Below the pieces are notes generated by a model. That model made no database searches, was not told the origin of the DNA, and saw nothing but the letters and a program-made list of their open reading frames with translations. A stretch of 64,000 nt of DNA, taken from NCBI GenBank assembly GCA_022495005.1, contig JAGYXB010001761.1, positions 62,001 through 126,000 on the forward strand, given 5' to 3'. The translations under genes were made by a program, and so were the position numbers. This document shows, in pieces, positions 11,885-21,472 of this stretch (the stretch's first letter is position 1; every line of letters starts with the position of its first letter). Source of the stretch: Rhyacophila brunnea. Taxonomy: Eukaryota > Arthropoda > Insecta > Trichoptera > Rhyacophilidae.

Positions 11885-12070
11885 GATATTCTTTGTAACG
11901 CTACAACAGGCCAAGAGCCCCAATGACAGTAGTATATTTAGTAATAGAAGTGAAACAATCACAAACACCCAGCTTTTAAGAAAATCTCATAAATATTTAT
12001 TGTAACGTCACCGGGATCCAACCAAGAGCCCCCGGATGAAAGACGAGCACCTTACGCACTGCACCACTGT
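11885..12070 (-). mobile_element. tRNA-derived SINE (second family)
   Basis: Read on the minus strand, the head GTGGTGCAGTGCGTAAGG matches a Pol III A box, and GGTTGGATCCC is a one-base variant of the B box. Part of the downstream body (GTGATTGTTTCACTTCTATT and TACTGTCATTGGGG) recurs on the plus strand at 47366-47446. Head plus shared body supports a SINE. Confidence 0.6.
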
Positions 12071-12298
12071 TTAATAACTAAATTAATATATCGGGAAATA
12101 GTGATACTATACTTATTATTCGTAAGTAAATCATCGTTCATTCTAATAATTACAAGATAAAAAGAACTTTTTATATACCACGTTTTTAAATTTTCTGTTT
12201 AATCATATAATCTTGACAATTCTATGTATGAATAATTTAAGACAAATAAGGCAAATCATTTTTTTGCTATTGTGCAACAAACAAACAAATAATATAGA

Positions 12299-12630
12299 AT
12301 ACTGAAATGTCATTTTGATTTCCATAGTAACGCACGAATAAATTAATAATTTAGTTACTAGAATCACCTCCTTAGCAACCAATAATATTGAATTGGATTA
12401 CGGATTTCTTCCAACAATAACAGAATTAACTGAAAATGAATTGAACTCTGCTTAAAGATGGCTAAAAGTATTACAAGAATGCATTGGCATCGTGTTCTGA
12501 TGTAGGTATTCTAAAAGTTTCAAATGTTTAGCTAGTCGGGAAGTTAGTTAAAAATAGATTGAAAAATTTGTACTGCACAAACAACCACTGGAAAAACAAG
12601 AATACGAGCTAATAAAAACGTTATAATAAG
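12299..12630 (+). repeat. Dispersed repeat, paired with an inverted copy
   Basis: This stretch aligns over its whole length, with small gaps, to the reverse complement of 54055-54393. Shared blocks include AACAGAATTAACTGAAAATG, GCATTGGCATCGTGTTCTGA and GTCGGGAAGTTAGTTAAAAA. Neither copy has a continuous frame or clear terminal repeats. It could be an interior fragment of an old transposon. Confidence 0.65.
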
Positions 12631-12779
12631 TTTTGTATCTAAGAAAAATAGACGTGCGTAGAAAATTACCATTTGTTCAAATGCTCTACGAATAACACGG
12701 TATTTGGTCTCAATGCTTGTACTGTCATATATTATCGGTACAAAAGCTCACGTAGATAATATATTCATATACCCGACCC

Positions 12780-13450
12780 GTAGACTAACTTCTTCTTCTT
12801 CGATGGCTCTACAGCTCAAGTCGAGCCGCGGCCTCCTCCACCGCCGTCCTCCAGCTGGTTGGCATCTTTTGTAATGTTATCACCCTATCGTGTGCGTGGC
12901 TTTCCCACTGGTCTTTTCTTCCCTGAGTTTCCGTCGAGGATCTTCTTCCGTGACTCAGGCATGCGCTGGACATGGCCTGCTCAGTTTAGTTTCTGGAGTT
13001 TTATGAAGATGTAGAGTTTTGAATCTTGCTATAAGCGGTATAGTTCCGTGTTGTACCTAATTCTCCACTCCCCACCATCATTCATGGGTCCGTATATCCC
13101 CCTCAGGATTTCTCTCAAAGCAGTCCACCATTTCAGCTGCTTTTATATTTAGCATCCATGACTCGCACCCATATGCAACGACTGTGCATATGACTGTTTT
13201 ATAGAGTCGGGTCTTAGTTTTTCTGTGGACATTTCTGGATTTGAATATGGGCAGCAATGAGAAGTACGATTTATTTGCAGCGGTTATTCGGACTTTTATT
13301 TCTTCCATTTACTTGTTCTCTTTTGTAATATTGGAATCCAGGTATGTAAACCGGTTGACAACCTCAAATTGATGGTTTCCAAAACTGGAACTTTGGCCCA
13401 GCCTACTCTGATTTTGTCGGCATTGTCCATGACTTTAGTTTTGTTTTCCC
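12780..13450 (-). pseudogene. LINE 3' end, decayed reverse transcriptase C-terminus
   Basis: Minus-strand frames read as the end of an insect LINE polyprotein: a segment with ENKTKVM, then KEEIKVRITAANKSYF, TKTRLYKTVICTVVAYGCESWML, and farther downstream an AGHVQRMPESRKKI-like stretch and a Gly-Lys-Pro-Arg-rich end. This succession is standard after the thumb of RTE/CR1-type LINEs. Several frameshifts and stops split it (frames 13296-13496, 13078-13308 and pieces below). The minus-strand sequence ends near 12790 in a (GAA)n-like run (AAGAAGAAGAAG), a short tandem tail of the kind such elements carry. The catalytic core is absent, so it is 5'-truncated and dead. Confidence 0.7.
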
Positions 13451-13540
13451 ATAGACTAACTACCACCTCATATTTTATGTATACATAAATAATCAATAAT
13501 ACAAAGAAAACACACTAGAAGTTCATGTTTATAGAATTTT

Positions 13541-14054
13541 AGTTGAGCTGCCAGTAATGTAGGCTATGAATATACTTTCGCATGTTCGGTGAATTAATTA
13601 ATGGTCGTCCGAAACTGGAATGGATGAAGACCATAGACTATAGATACATCTAGACGCCACCCGTTGCATTGCTAAATGAAGCTACGTGCCGTGCGTTTGG
13701 TTTGTGGGAGAGCGAACGCATTCGCCTACAAATGTTCGAGACCATAGACCATTTCGCTAGTGCTCGCCGAAAGTGCTCGCACTAGACGCTCAGAATTAAA
13801 ATATAATTTTCTATTTTTTTACGTTATATAGTATTTTTAAGTGGTCAAAATGCAACCATTAGGTAAAGATATCCATAATTTAAGTTATTTTAAAGAAACA
13901 CTAGGTCACTGATATTAAAATAAATAATGAAGACTCTCATCTAAAATAATTAGAAAGCGACGCGCGACGGCCCTATTTCGCTCGAGATGGAGTAAACTTC
14001 TGGAGGATGTTATGGTTCACCAGGCATATATCCGTGTTGTATTATATAGATTTT
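13541..14054 (+). repeat. Dispersed repeat, left copy, carrying an insertion
   Basis: Outside 13632-13926 this aligns closely with the reverse complement of the window's right edge (63795-64000). Shared blocks include GTCCGAAACTGGAATGG, CTCATCTAAAATAATTAGAA and TCTGGAGGATGTTA. The repeat runs directly into the GGTTAC-ended element at 14055 in both copies, so the two may form one unit. Confidence 0.75.
13632..13926. mobile_element. 295-bp insertion with 8-bp target duplication
   Basis: Comparison with the copy at the right edge of the window shows this block is an extra insertion in the left copy. The direct repeat ATGAAGAC lies at both borders (13624-13631 and 13927-13934), where the other copy has the single site GTGAGGAC. 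The insert has no clear terminal inverted repeat, and its 3' end is A-rich (TTAAAATAAATA), so a SINE-like or unclassified element is possible. Confidence 0.65.
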
Positions 14055-14607
14055 ATGGTTACATGTAAATTGTAGGTATTATATTTCACTGTAGCACAGT
14101 TCGCCATGAGGTTTCTTATACGAAAGAGATGACCGTATCTATACTATACGGTCATCTCTATAGAACCGAAATGAAATAAAACGCGTTGTTCTGTTTTCTA
14201 ATTTAATTATATACCTATTTTTCACTGTCTTTTCCTTGTATTTCGGTAGTTTTTATTACATATTTTGTAAGCATTTTAGGTACAAGTCGGTTTACAGGAA
14301 GCCAGGCGGGAACCGCGACAATTTTCATAGCCGATTTTGGCAAAATTCATGAATTCAAGAATGAAAACCTAACCTAACAATTAATCCAGTATATCGGTTA
14401 TTTTCGAAATTGGTTTACCACTGGCTTCCTGTAAAGTAAACTGACAATAACCGTGTTTTATTTAGACATGAATTTTATATACAACCCAACGAGGTTGTAC
14501 GATCTTTAATATACGACCATATAATATTTCCGATACAATATTTCACGGTGAAGTGTGATACGGCAAACTGCATACGTACAAATTTTCGGACTGGAGATTT
14601 TATATGG
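14055..14607. mobile_element. Asymmetric-ended repeat element, copy 1
   Basis: One end starts GGTTACATGTAAATTGTAGG, then a CACAGTTCGCC block. The other end, read inward on the minus strand, starts CCGAAAATTTGTACGTATGC, then CAGTTTGCCG. Related copies are at 17208-17569, 43272-43642 and 63738-63795. Inside are a CCTAACCTAAC run, a strong palindrome around 14130-14160 (GACCGTATC...GATACGGTC-like) and a nested inverted pair containing TACAGGAAGCCAG at about 14290 and 14430. No coding capacity. Confidence 0.6.
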
Positions 14608-15049
14608 TGAATACCAAGTGATATAAATTGTATTAAATAAATATTCGTTTAGAGACTGGGGAACTTTGCAAGGTCAAATTCGGTATATTATGTAAAACTC
14701 TTTTTTGTATAATCAATAATTTTTCAGACAAATTGTCTCGTTTCTATTCTGTAGTAACTTACCATACCACTATAAGTTTTTCAATTGGTTTTTGTCTTTC
14801 ATATCAGGGCCGTCGCAAGGGATACAGCCGCCTATCTTTGAAAATAATCCTCTATAAATAATTTACTAACAAAAAAAATAGACAGACTATTTTATGAAAC
14901 TGCTTAATCGTTAATTTGCGCGGATGCGATTTATTCACGTGGACAGAAGGTAAGCGGAGCTACTGTTTTCATTGTTTATACCTTTATGTTTCTATTGCAG
15001 GCGTTGGTGAAAATCATTGTGATTATTATATCGCATTGTCTCGCCTAAG

Positions 15050-15185
15050 GGTAAAGATATACGGCACGTCAGTTGGAGCGTGTCGAGGCTGTATTTTTGA
15101 TTTGTTTTACCAATTGGAGATTCTAATCGGATACATTTAGAATCAAGACCTGCATCGATGCGCTCAAACTGCATTATCGTGTATT
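15050..15185. mobile_element. Degraded foldback MITE copy
   Basis: The core GAGATTCTAATCGGATACAT and the flanking GTCAGTTGGAGCGTGTCGA and CTGCATTATCGTGTA phrases align in order with the foldback MITE at 3064-3249, with many substitutions. Confidence 0.5.
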
Positions 15186-15678
15186 TTTTCCCGAAGCGAG
15201 CATTCCACTCTCTATTGATTTTTGGCCAAATTATCGATTTTTACTGGTTATGCGGTATGTTTATGATCGCTTAATCGTCAATTGGAGACAATTTTTAACA
15301 GATACCAGATATAGACACCACCTTTGTACCCTCCGGTATAGTAAAATGTCTACTGTCACTAATAATCGGCAATTGCCAATTATTTACGACGCACATTTCA
15401 AGCATTGACGTCATTATTATATCATAATAATATATGCACATTCGTTAACCTTCGCTTTACGATGCGAATAAATTCCGTTCGTTCAGGTGACGTCACCTTG
15501 GGATACCGTATGATATTGATAATATTAAAGTAGATAAAAGGAAAATTGCTATTTTGGCAACATACATACATAGGTCTAATAACGTTTCATCATCATTATT
15601 TTCTATTTGTATCTATAAAATTATCAAAAAGGTATTATTTCTTGATTTTAATCATACGAATATTTCTATACATTCTTA

Positions 15679-15930
15679 TGTGACGCTAAATTTCAAAATC
15701 AGCCAAGTCCATAATGGATGAATAGGAGAAAAACAGCTTTTTGTTTTCTCAAGCACACAGTCACAAGGGTGAAAGTTTATATTATTTCAAGTATAGAATA
15801 TTTAAAATTAATAAGTTCCATATTTTATTAATGCAGAAATGTTAGAAAGCAGTAGTTCTTCAGCAATTCACAAAAAACTAAAAAAAATACCTAAAGGTGG
15901 ACTTGGCTGATTTTGAAATCTAGTGACACA
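15679..15930. mobile_element. MITE with TA duplication, copy 2
   Basis: This is the same family as 10004-10246 in the opposite orientation, with ends TGTGACGCTAAATTTCAAAA and the inverted CAGCCAAGTCCA block, flanked by TA. The two copies align end to end. Confidence 0.8.
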
Positions 15931-16301
15931 TATTATATTTTTTGTTCGTAATGGAATGAGACGCTCTGTTTGCAATGTGGATTTATAATTTATGACAGGT
16001 AAATAAAATTTGACCAATCAATTATATATATTTACTGGATAATGTTATCGATTTAAAAAAATACTTTTTTATTAGATGCAATATTGATAATTCTAGGAAT
16101 AGCTAAAATATAAATAGGTATAACAAAGTGCATTTATAAACTAAAATATTTGCAGTTTGGTGGAGTGGGTAACCTAAGGCGACATTACAGGAACGGTACT
16201 GATTTTCTTCGTTCATTATTGCAACTTGTAGATAACAACTTATTCCACGGCCCATTATCTTGGCCGCTCGTGCGCGCCGCACACATTGCACATAAGTGTG
16301 A

Positions 16302-16472
16302 GGCCTCAGTGCCGGCGTTTGGCGCAGCGTTGAGCGTTATGCGCAACTCAAACGTATAACCGTATAAATGTATAACCAAAAAAAGATATTGTCTACGAAC
16401 ATTTTCACACACGGTTATACGTTTGAGTTGCGCAAAACGCTCAACGCTGCGCCGAACGCTGCCACTCAGGAC
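16302..16472. repeat. GC-rich long inverted repeat (foldback)
   Basis: Two arms of about 61 bp (16302-16362 and 16412-16472) are nearly perfect reverse complements around a 49-bp spacer. The inner 41 bp (GCGCAGCGTTGAGCG..., then GCAACTCAAACGTATAACCG) differ at only one position. Weaker complementarity continues outward to about 16260 and 16500. The arms are far more GC-rich than their surroundings, suggesting a transposon end pair. Frames on both strands here arise from the palindrome and are not genes. Confidence 0.75.
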
Positions 16473-17207
16473 GTACACTAAGGATGCGGCGGCCCTTCTT
16501 TCTAACATAAGTTTTGCTTAAAGTTGAAAAACTAGTTATACTTAGACGAAGAGAATTGTTTGAAGAAGCCAGGACGTAATACAGTAGACAATTTTCATAT
16601 ATTTATATGTATAATAGTAAATAATTTCTGAAATAAAACTTCCGTCTGGGTCGCCTGTTGTTGACCAAGGCTAGTTTTTAAGATAAACAGGAAATTGTTA
16701 TGAAAGGAAATGAAATAAACTACAACCTACTTAGTTACATTTTCCGGTGAGAGCGACTTTTCCAACGCAGTGGCAAGTGGTTTGTTTTTAGCTTTTGTTG
16801 CCTCTTTATAATTAAAAAAAAAAGATTTAAAAAACTTCTATTCACTTGTTTGAGTTTATTTTTCAGTGTTTTTCCTGATTCAAATGAGCGCTTTTAATGT
16901 CGTGAAATGTATTTTACAGACCTAAGTAAATAATTACAATTTTATTATTGTGACAAAGAAAATTGCACTAAATAACAAAAGTATGGAAAAAATCGTTTTC
17001 TTTTATTTAGTCTATGCAAACTGGTAAAGGAAGTTTTCTTGACCTATCCCACATTTTGTAAATATTTTTTTCAACAATGTTGATAGTTTTACGTTTACTT
17101 TTACGTTTTTATATTACTATGTAAGATGTTGATGTTTGCTTATTTGCACTCTCAATCCGGCTTCTAACTCAGGAGTTATGGAGAATTTTTAATCGTATCC
17201 GGAAATT

Positions 17208-17569
17208 TGTACGTAAACAGTTCACCGCAGGACACTTATTCGTGTAGTACGTGAAACATGAGTTCGTGTAACATTCAATCAAATGACGAGTTCTTCGTTG
17301 AACATTTTACCGTGGAGTATATTTGTACGTATGCTACAACATGTGGAGATTTCTTTACTAGGTTAGGTTAGGTTAGGGTTAATCTAATTGCAACAGCACT
17401 ATACGCTAATTATTGGCGCATTTTTTAAGATACGTACAAAAGTATTCCACGGTGAAATGTTCAACGAAGAACTCGTCATTTGATAAAATGTTATACGAAC
17501 TCATGTTTCACGTACTGCGGCGTACAAATAAGTGTCACACGATGAACTGCATACGTACAACCTACATGT
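17208..17569. mobile_element. Foldback element of the asymmetric-ended family
   Basis: Inverted arms of about 110-120 bp flank a loop near 17335-17430. Matching blocks include GTGAAACATGAGTTCGT, AAATGACGAGTTCTTCGTTG and GTACGTAT. The outer ends are CCGGAAATTTGTACGTA on the left and the inverse of GGTTACATGTAGGTTGTACG on the right, the same asymmetric pair as at 14055-14607 and 43272-43642. The loop contains AGGTTAGGTTAGGTTAGGG, a short TTAGG-type run. Confidence 0.75.
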
Positions 17570-18185
17570 AACCATTTTTAATACCGTTACAGTTTCAGTT
17601 GATTTACAGTTATATTTAACAAGTCATATGTGATGTTTTAAAAACAATATATCAATACTTTTCTTATAGTGATGACATGACAAAAATAAATAATACGATA
17701 ATATGTGTGTATTCATGACCTTCATATCAAACTACGACAACGGATTATTTTCTAAATTGAATTTATTCGCGGCAAGTTTTCTTTCTTTCAGAGAGACTTA
17801 TATAACCTTTATATGAGAGATAGTATTGTGATACACTTTGGAGGCAGACAAACGAAATGTTATCTCCATAGCCAAGGGAAATGATATTTTTTATTGGCGG
17901 CACAATATTGCCCCTGGCAAATTTTCAGTATGCCTTTCACATTTTATGGGTCTCTCGCGAGCTGAACTTGCCATTTCCATTTTAAAAATACGACCTTATT
18001 ATAATATTTGTGCATGCTTTATGTCGTATTTTTGGCAATAGAATTTAAAGCTGAAATTGTCGGGGTGGTTTCCTTTTTGGAAAACTGACAATATTTCTGT
18101 ACCATTACTTGTACCTACTACAACATCAAAATATCAGATATATAATACTTTAATGCTTCCTTACATAAAAAACTTAGGAACGAAT

Positions 18186-18515
18186 CTAAAGCACCGGTTA
18201 GAAGCTTACCTGCGTAAACCGGTTTGTATAAGGAACCCCGTGTGCCACGGTGGGTTCGCTGCCAAGCTCTTTGAGCTTGGACTTGTTACCCGACCAACAT
18301 GTCCATGTGGCGGAGAAAAATAGAATGCAAGCCACATCCTCTGGGATTTCCCGCGCATGGAACTCGAACGAGCGGAGCTGTTTGCCAGGGTCCGTCCTCA
18401 TACGGGCCCAATTGGACATGGAGATCTGATAGCAACCGAGGCCAACTTTGCGGCATTCAAGAAATTTGCAGCGTCGTATGGGGAGCGGGATAGTCCCGAC
18501 TCCTCTGTAGACTAA
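18186..18515 (+). pseudogene. R1-clade LINE ORF2 C-terminal relic
   Basis: A single frame reads as the extreme C-terminus of an R1-type ORF2. It has GGFAAKLFELGLVTRPTCPCGG, then after one in-frame TAG (18321-18323) a SHILWDF stretch, GPIGHGDLIATEANF and FAAFKKFAASYG before a terminal TAA. It aligns without frameshift to the ends of the ORF2 copies ending at 21473 and 30062 but is clearly more diverged, so it belongs to another subfamily. The stop falls inside the C-terminal CCHC knuckle, and the last knuckle cysteine appears replaced by Phe. Everything upstream of the last ~110 codons is missing. Residual 3' UTR probably runs to the MITE at 18643. Confidence 0.8.
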
Positions 18516-18642
18516 TCAGCACTCGAAATGGAAATGAAGTGGTGCGCTTCTCACGTGGGTTAAGGAGTTTACTCGGGAATGCTAGATGCTGGAGACGTAA
18601 CCAACTGTAAGATCATTCTCCAACTCTTTGGCTACAAGGTTA

Positions 18643-18831
18643 GGGCGCAGACACACAGCATTGCAGTCAATGTGCTTAGCCGTGCGTCGACGCAGGTCTT
18701 ATATGATTCCAATTGCATCCGATTAGAATCCCCAAATGGCTAAAACAAATCCAATTGGTGATTCTGATCGGATGCAAATGGAATGACCATACGTTGACGC
18801 ACGTCCACTGCAATGCCGTGTGTCTAAAGCC
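18643..18831. mobile_element. Foldback MITE, second copy
   Basis: It begins GGGCGCAGACACACAGCATT and ends in the inverted equivalent. The GTGCGTCGACGCAGG and TCCGATTAGAATCCCC blocks match the copy at 3064-3249. TA precedes the left end; the right flank is mutated (AT). It lies about 130 bp past the stop of the R1 relic and may have landed in that element's 3' UTR. Confidence 0.75.
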
Positions 18832-19574
18832 ATAGAAGAGATCCGAACAGTCCGGAGAAAAGATTGATTTTAGATTGATCTGAGGGAAGAGCCTTTCATA
18901 TGAAGAGACACCATGAAGAAAGCGACTGAATCAACAATAACCGACGCAATTTGATAATAATATTATATTCAAACTTACTGGACTGTATTAGCTCCTGAAC
19001 TCCTGGATGTGTTTAAAATAAAGTCTTGGTGGTGAATATTCTGCATTCCGTGGACAAATATTTGTACATTGGTAAAGCTTTGTATCACAGAACGTGTCTT
19101 GTTTACCTGCAAGAAAAGCTTTCTTCAATTCTTTGGTCACATTGTAAGAAGATATTCAAATATCACCAGTAACGTCAAAGAAAAAAGTTAGTTTAGACAG
19201 ACTCTTTTAAGTGAGTTGATACTGGTATAAGGTGTGACGGTATCCAATTAATTTTATAAAGTTATAGTAAGTATAAAAGTACTCAATTTGGCTATGTATT
19301 TTTTCAAAGTAATTTTTAATGTAGCTTATTAATAAATTGAATTGAAGTAATTTTATGTATTATCGCAATTAGTGGATAAATAGTAGGTCGTGAATCTGGC
19401 CATGCGTGCAATTATCCTGGCGGTCAATAAAATTGTCCTAGTACGCCTCTTCATCCATTTCCGGTTTCTATGAATTTCTTCAAAAAGATACATATTATAT
19501 AGCCAAGAGTAGAATCGTAAAAATCATTCAGATTTAAATTACTTGGAGTAAAACAATGCTATTACTCTTAATGT

Positions 19575-20095
19575 TTGAACCATCATCATCATCAGCCTGA
19601 ATCTATCCACTGCTGGATGAAGGCCTCTTCAAGCGGCTTCCACTTCTCTCGGTCCTGTGCATTGCGTTGCCACGTACTTCCGCAGACCTCTATCATTTTA
19701 TCAATCCAGCGGCCTCTAGGGTCTACCTTGCGGACGTTTTGTACTTCTTGGTATGTGTTTCGAGCTATGTGTCCAGCCCATCTCCATTTAAGGCTTTTAA
19801 TAAACTCTATTACATCGCATCCCCTTGTCTGCTTCCTTATCCACTCATTCCTCTTTTTGTCCTTTCGCGTTATGCCCAGCATGAACTTCTCCATACCACG
19901 TTGTGCTACTCTAAGTTTCTGGATCTCTCTTTTACTTAGGGTTAGGGTTTCACACGCATAAATGTGATCACGGGAAGCACACATTAGTTGAACACTTTGC
20001 GCTTTAGGCACATTGGAAGGTTACTAAAGCCTTTATTTAGGCGGCCAAAAGCACTCCAGCCTAGCTTTACTCTGCGAACAATTTCATCAAATATA
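19575..20095 (-). pseudogene. RTE-clade LINE 3' end relic
   Basis: The minus-strand frame 19592-20011 encodes the characteristic tail of RTE-type endonuclease-reverse transcriptases: ACETLTLSKREIQKLRVAQRG, MEKFMLGITRKDKKRNEWIR, LKWRWAGHIAR, GRW-DKM, WQRNAQDREKW and EEAFIQQW. Immediately upstream (to about 20095) another frame gives RRVKLGWSAFGRLNK and NLPMCLKRKVFN, the expected preceding segment, ending in an in-frame stop and then a frameshift. The element ends in a GATGATGATG-type tail at 19575-19591, typical of RTE elements. Catalytic domains are missing, so it is 5'-truncated and inactive. Confidence 0.82.
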
Positions 20096-20196
20096 CATCC
20101 ATCTATAGACACTTGATGTCAAAAATAAAATATTATAGATAATAACAATAAAATAGAAATCGATTTTCGAATCTTTCACGGAGAAAATAATATATT

Positions 20197-20520
20197 TTAT
20201 TTGTGTAGATAGGGGTGAGTAAGCCTATAAAGCTTAAAGATCGTCGCTTCACCTCGCATGTCAATCTCCGCCCTTTTCCAGCCTGCAACGTCGACTTTTT
20301 TGTCAGCTACCCTTGTGAGACTAAATTCTATTATTACGCTGTGATAGCTTTCACGACCACAACAATTTTCCTCTATATACCTGTGTAGATTTTCTAACAT
20401 CCTGATAGCCGAAAGTATGTGTGACTGGAAACTATTTGGGTCACGTTGATAGGCGGAAAAAACAGTTTTCTTCTTTCGTATTTTGAGTGAAGTCTGGCTG
20501 TCATAATTTTGATATATATG
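20197..20520 (-). other. Unrecognised open frame, GC-richer than surroundings
   Basis: The frame is open for about 107 codons between a TAG at about 20519 and a TAA at 20197. The only ATG is at 20400, giving 67 residues (MLENLHRYIEENCCGRESYH...). The base composition is clearly richer in G+C than neighbouring sequence, and the translation looks protein-like (charged, with HILSAIRMLENLHRYIEE as a possible helix). I do not recognise a family. It could be an exon relic or part of an unknown transposon. Confidence 0.25.
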
Positions 20521-21227
20521 CTATCCACGGCGACAATCGGGGACATGTTTTAATGGTAAAAAAAAAATAACCGATTAATATTTCATTAGTATTTTAAGTA
20601 TGTTCAGTTACAAAATCCGCATTGGCGACTTTTTCTTGCCAAGGTAGATGTAGATCAAGGTAGAAGGTAGATTTTGCAGGATCACTTAAAAAGCTACACT
20701 GATTACTAAAATTTATATACCTTATTTATTATTCAAATAATTTAAATAAATCCTTTAAATTTATTTAATTATATTTTAGGTATAGAAGTAAGTTGAAGTA
20801 AGTAATAAGAGAAAGAACTGGAACTAAATATTATAATACTCTTAAAAATATTTAGAATGTGGAGGGTTATAATACATATATTATTAAGTAACTTCAATTT
20901 AAAAAAAAAATCGAAATATGATTTAAAATATTTGATTTTTACCATGTCCTACACCCTGTAACAACGGCGCCAAATTGGCGCTAATTGTACATTTAAGGGG
21001 TTAATAAAAACAAGTCAATATATAAATAATTTTATATTAACGATATATTATATTAACGGCATAAAACGATGATAAAAAGTCCCCCAATTTGCAAGGAAAC
21101 GTCATGCATTTTTAAAAAAGGGTGTTTTAAAAATATCCAAAGTGGGTTTTCGCAAAATTTTAAGAAATATTGTGACTCGACAACTCAATTATACTAGGAA
21201 CTAATCCAGTCTTACACTTAAAGACAG
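20521..21227. other. AT-rich flank of the R1 nest
   Basis: No frame of interest. The sequence immediately beyond the 3' end of element A is ordinary AT-rich DNA, unlike element B. Confidence 0.5.
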
Positions 21228-21472
21228 TTAAAGTCCCTCCACCAAACCCGCCCCGTACCACCCTCGGTCTTAATCGAGAGTATCACGGGACCCATCAATT
21301 GGTGATGTGAAGCATCTAAGAATTGGCCTGGGAGTGTCCTGGGAGAAGATGCCCAAGACTTAGATTGCTACGCTCAAAGTGAGCTCTGACTGAGTTTACT
21401 GAGTTTACTCTAATGCAAATTAAATTAATTTAATATAACAAAGAACGAAGCTAATCATACAGGCAGCAAAAT

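Noticed and set aside
17360..17385. Telomere
   Set aside because: Only about three TTAGG-type units, inside a transposon-like foldback; far too short for a telomeric array.
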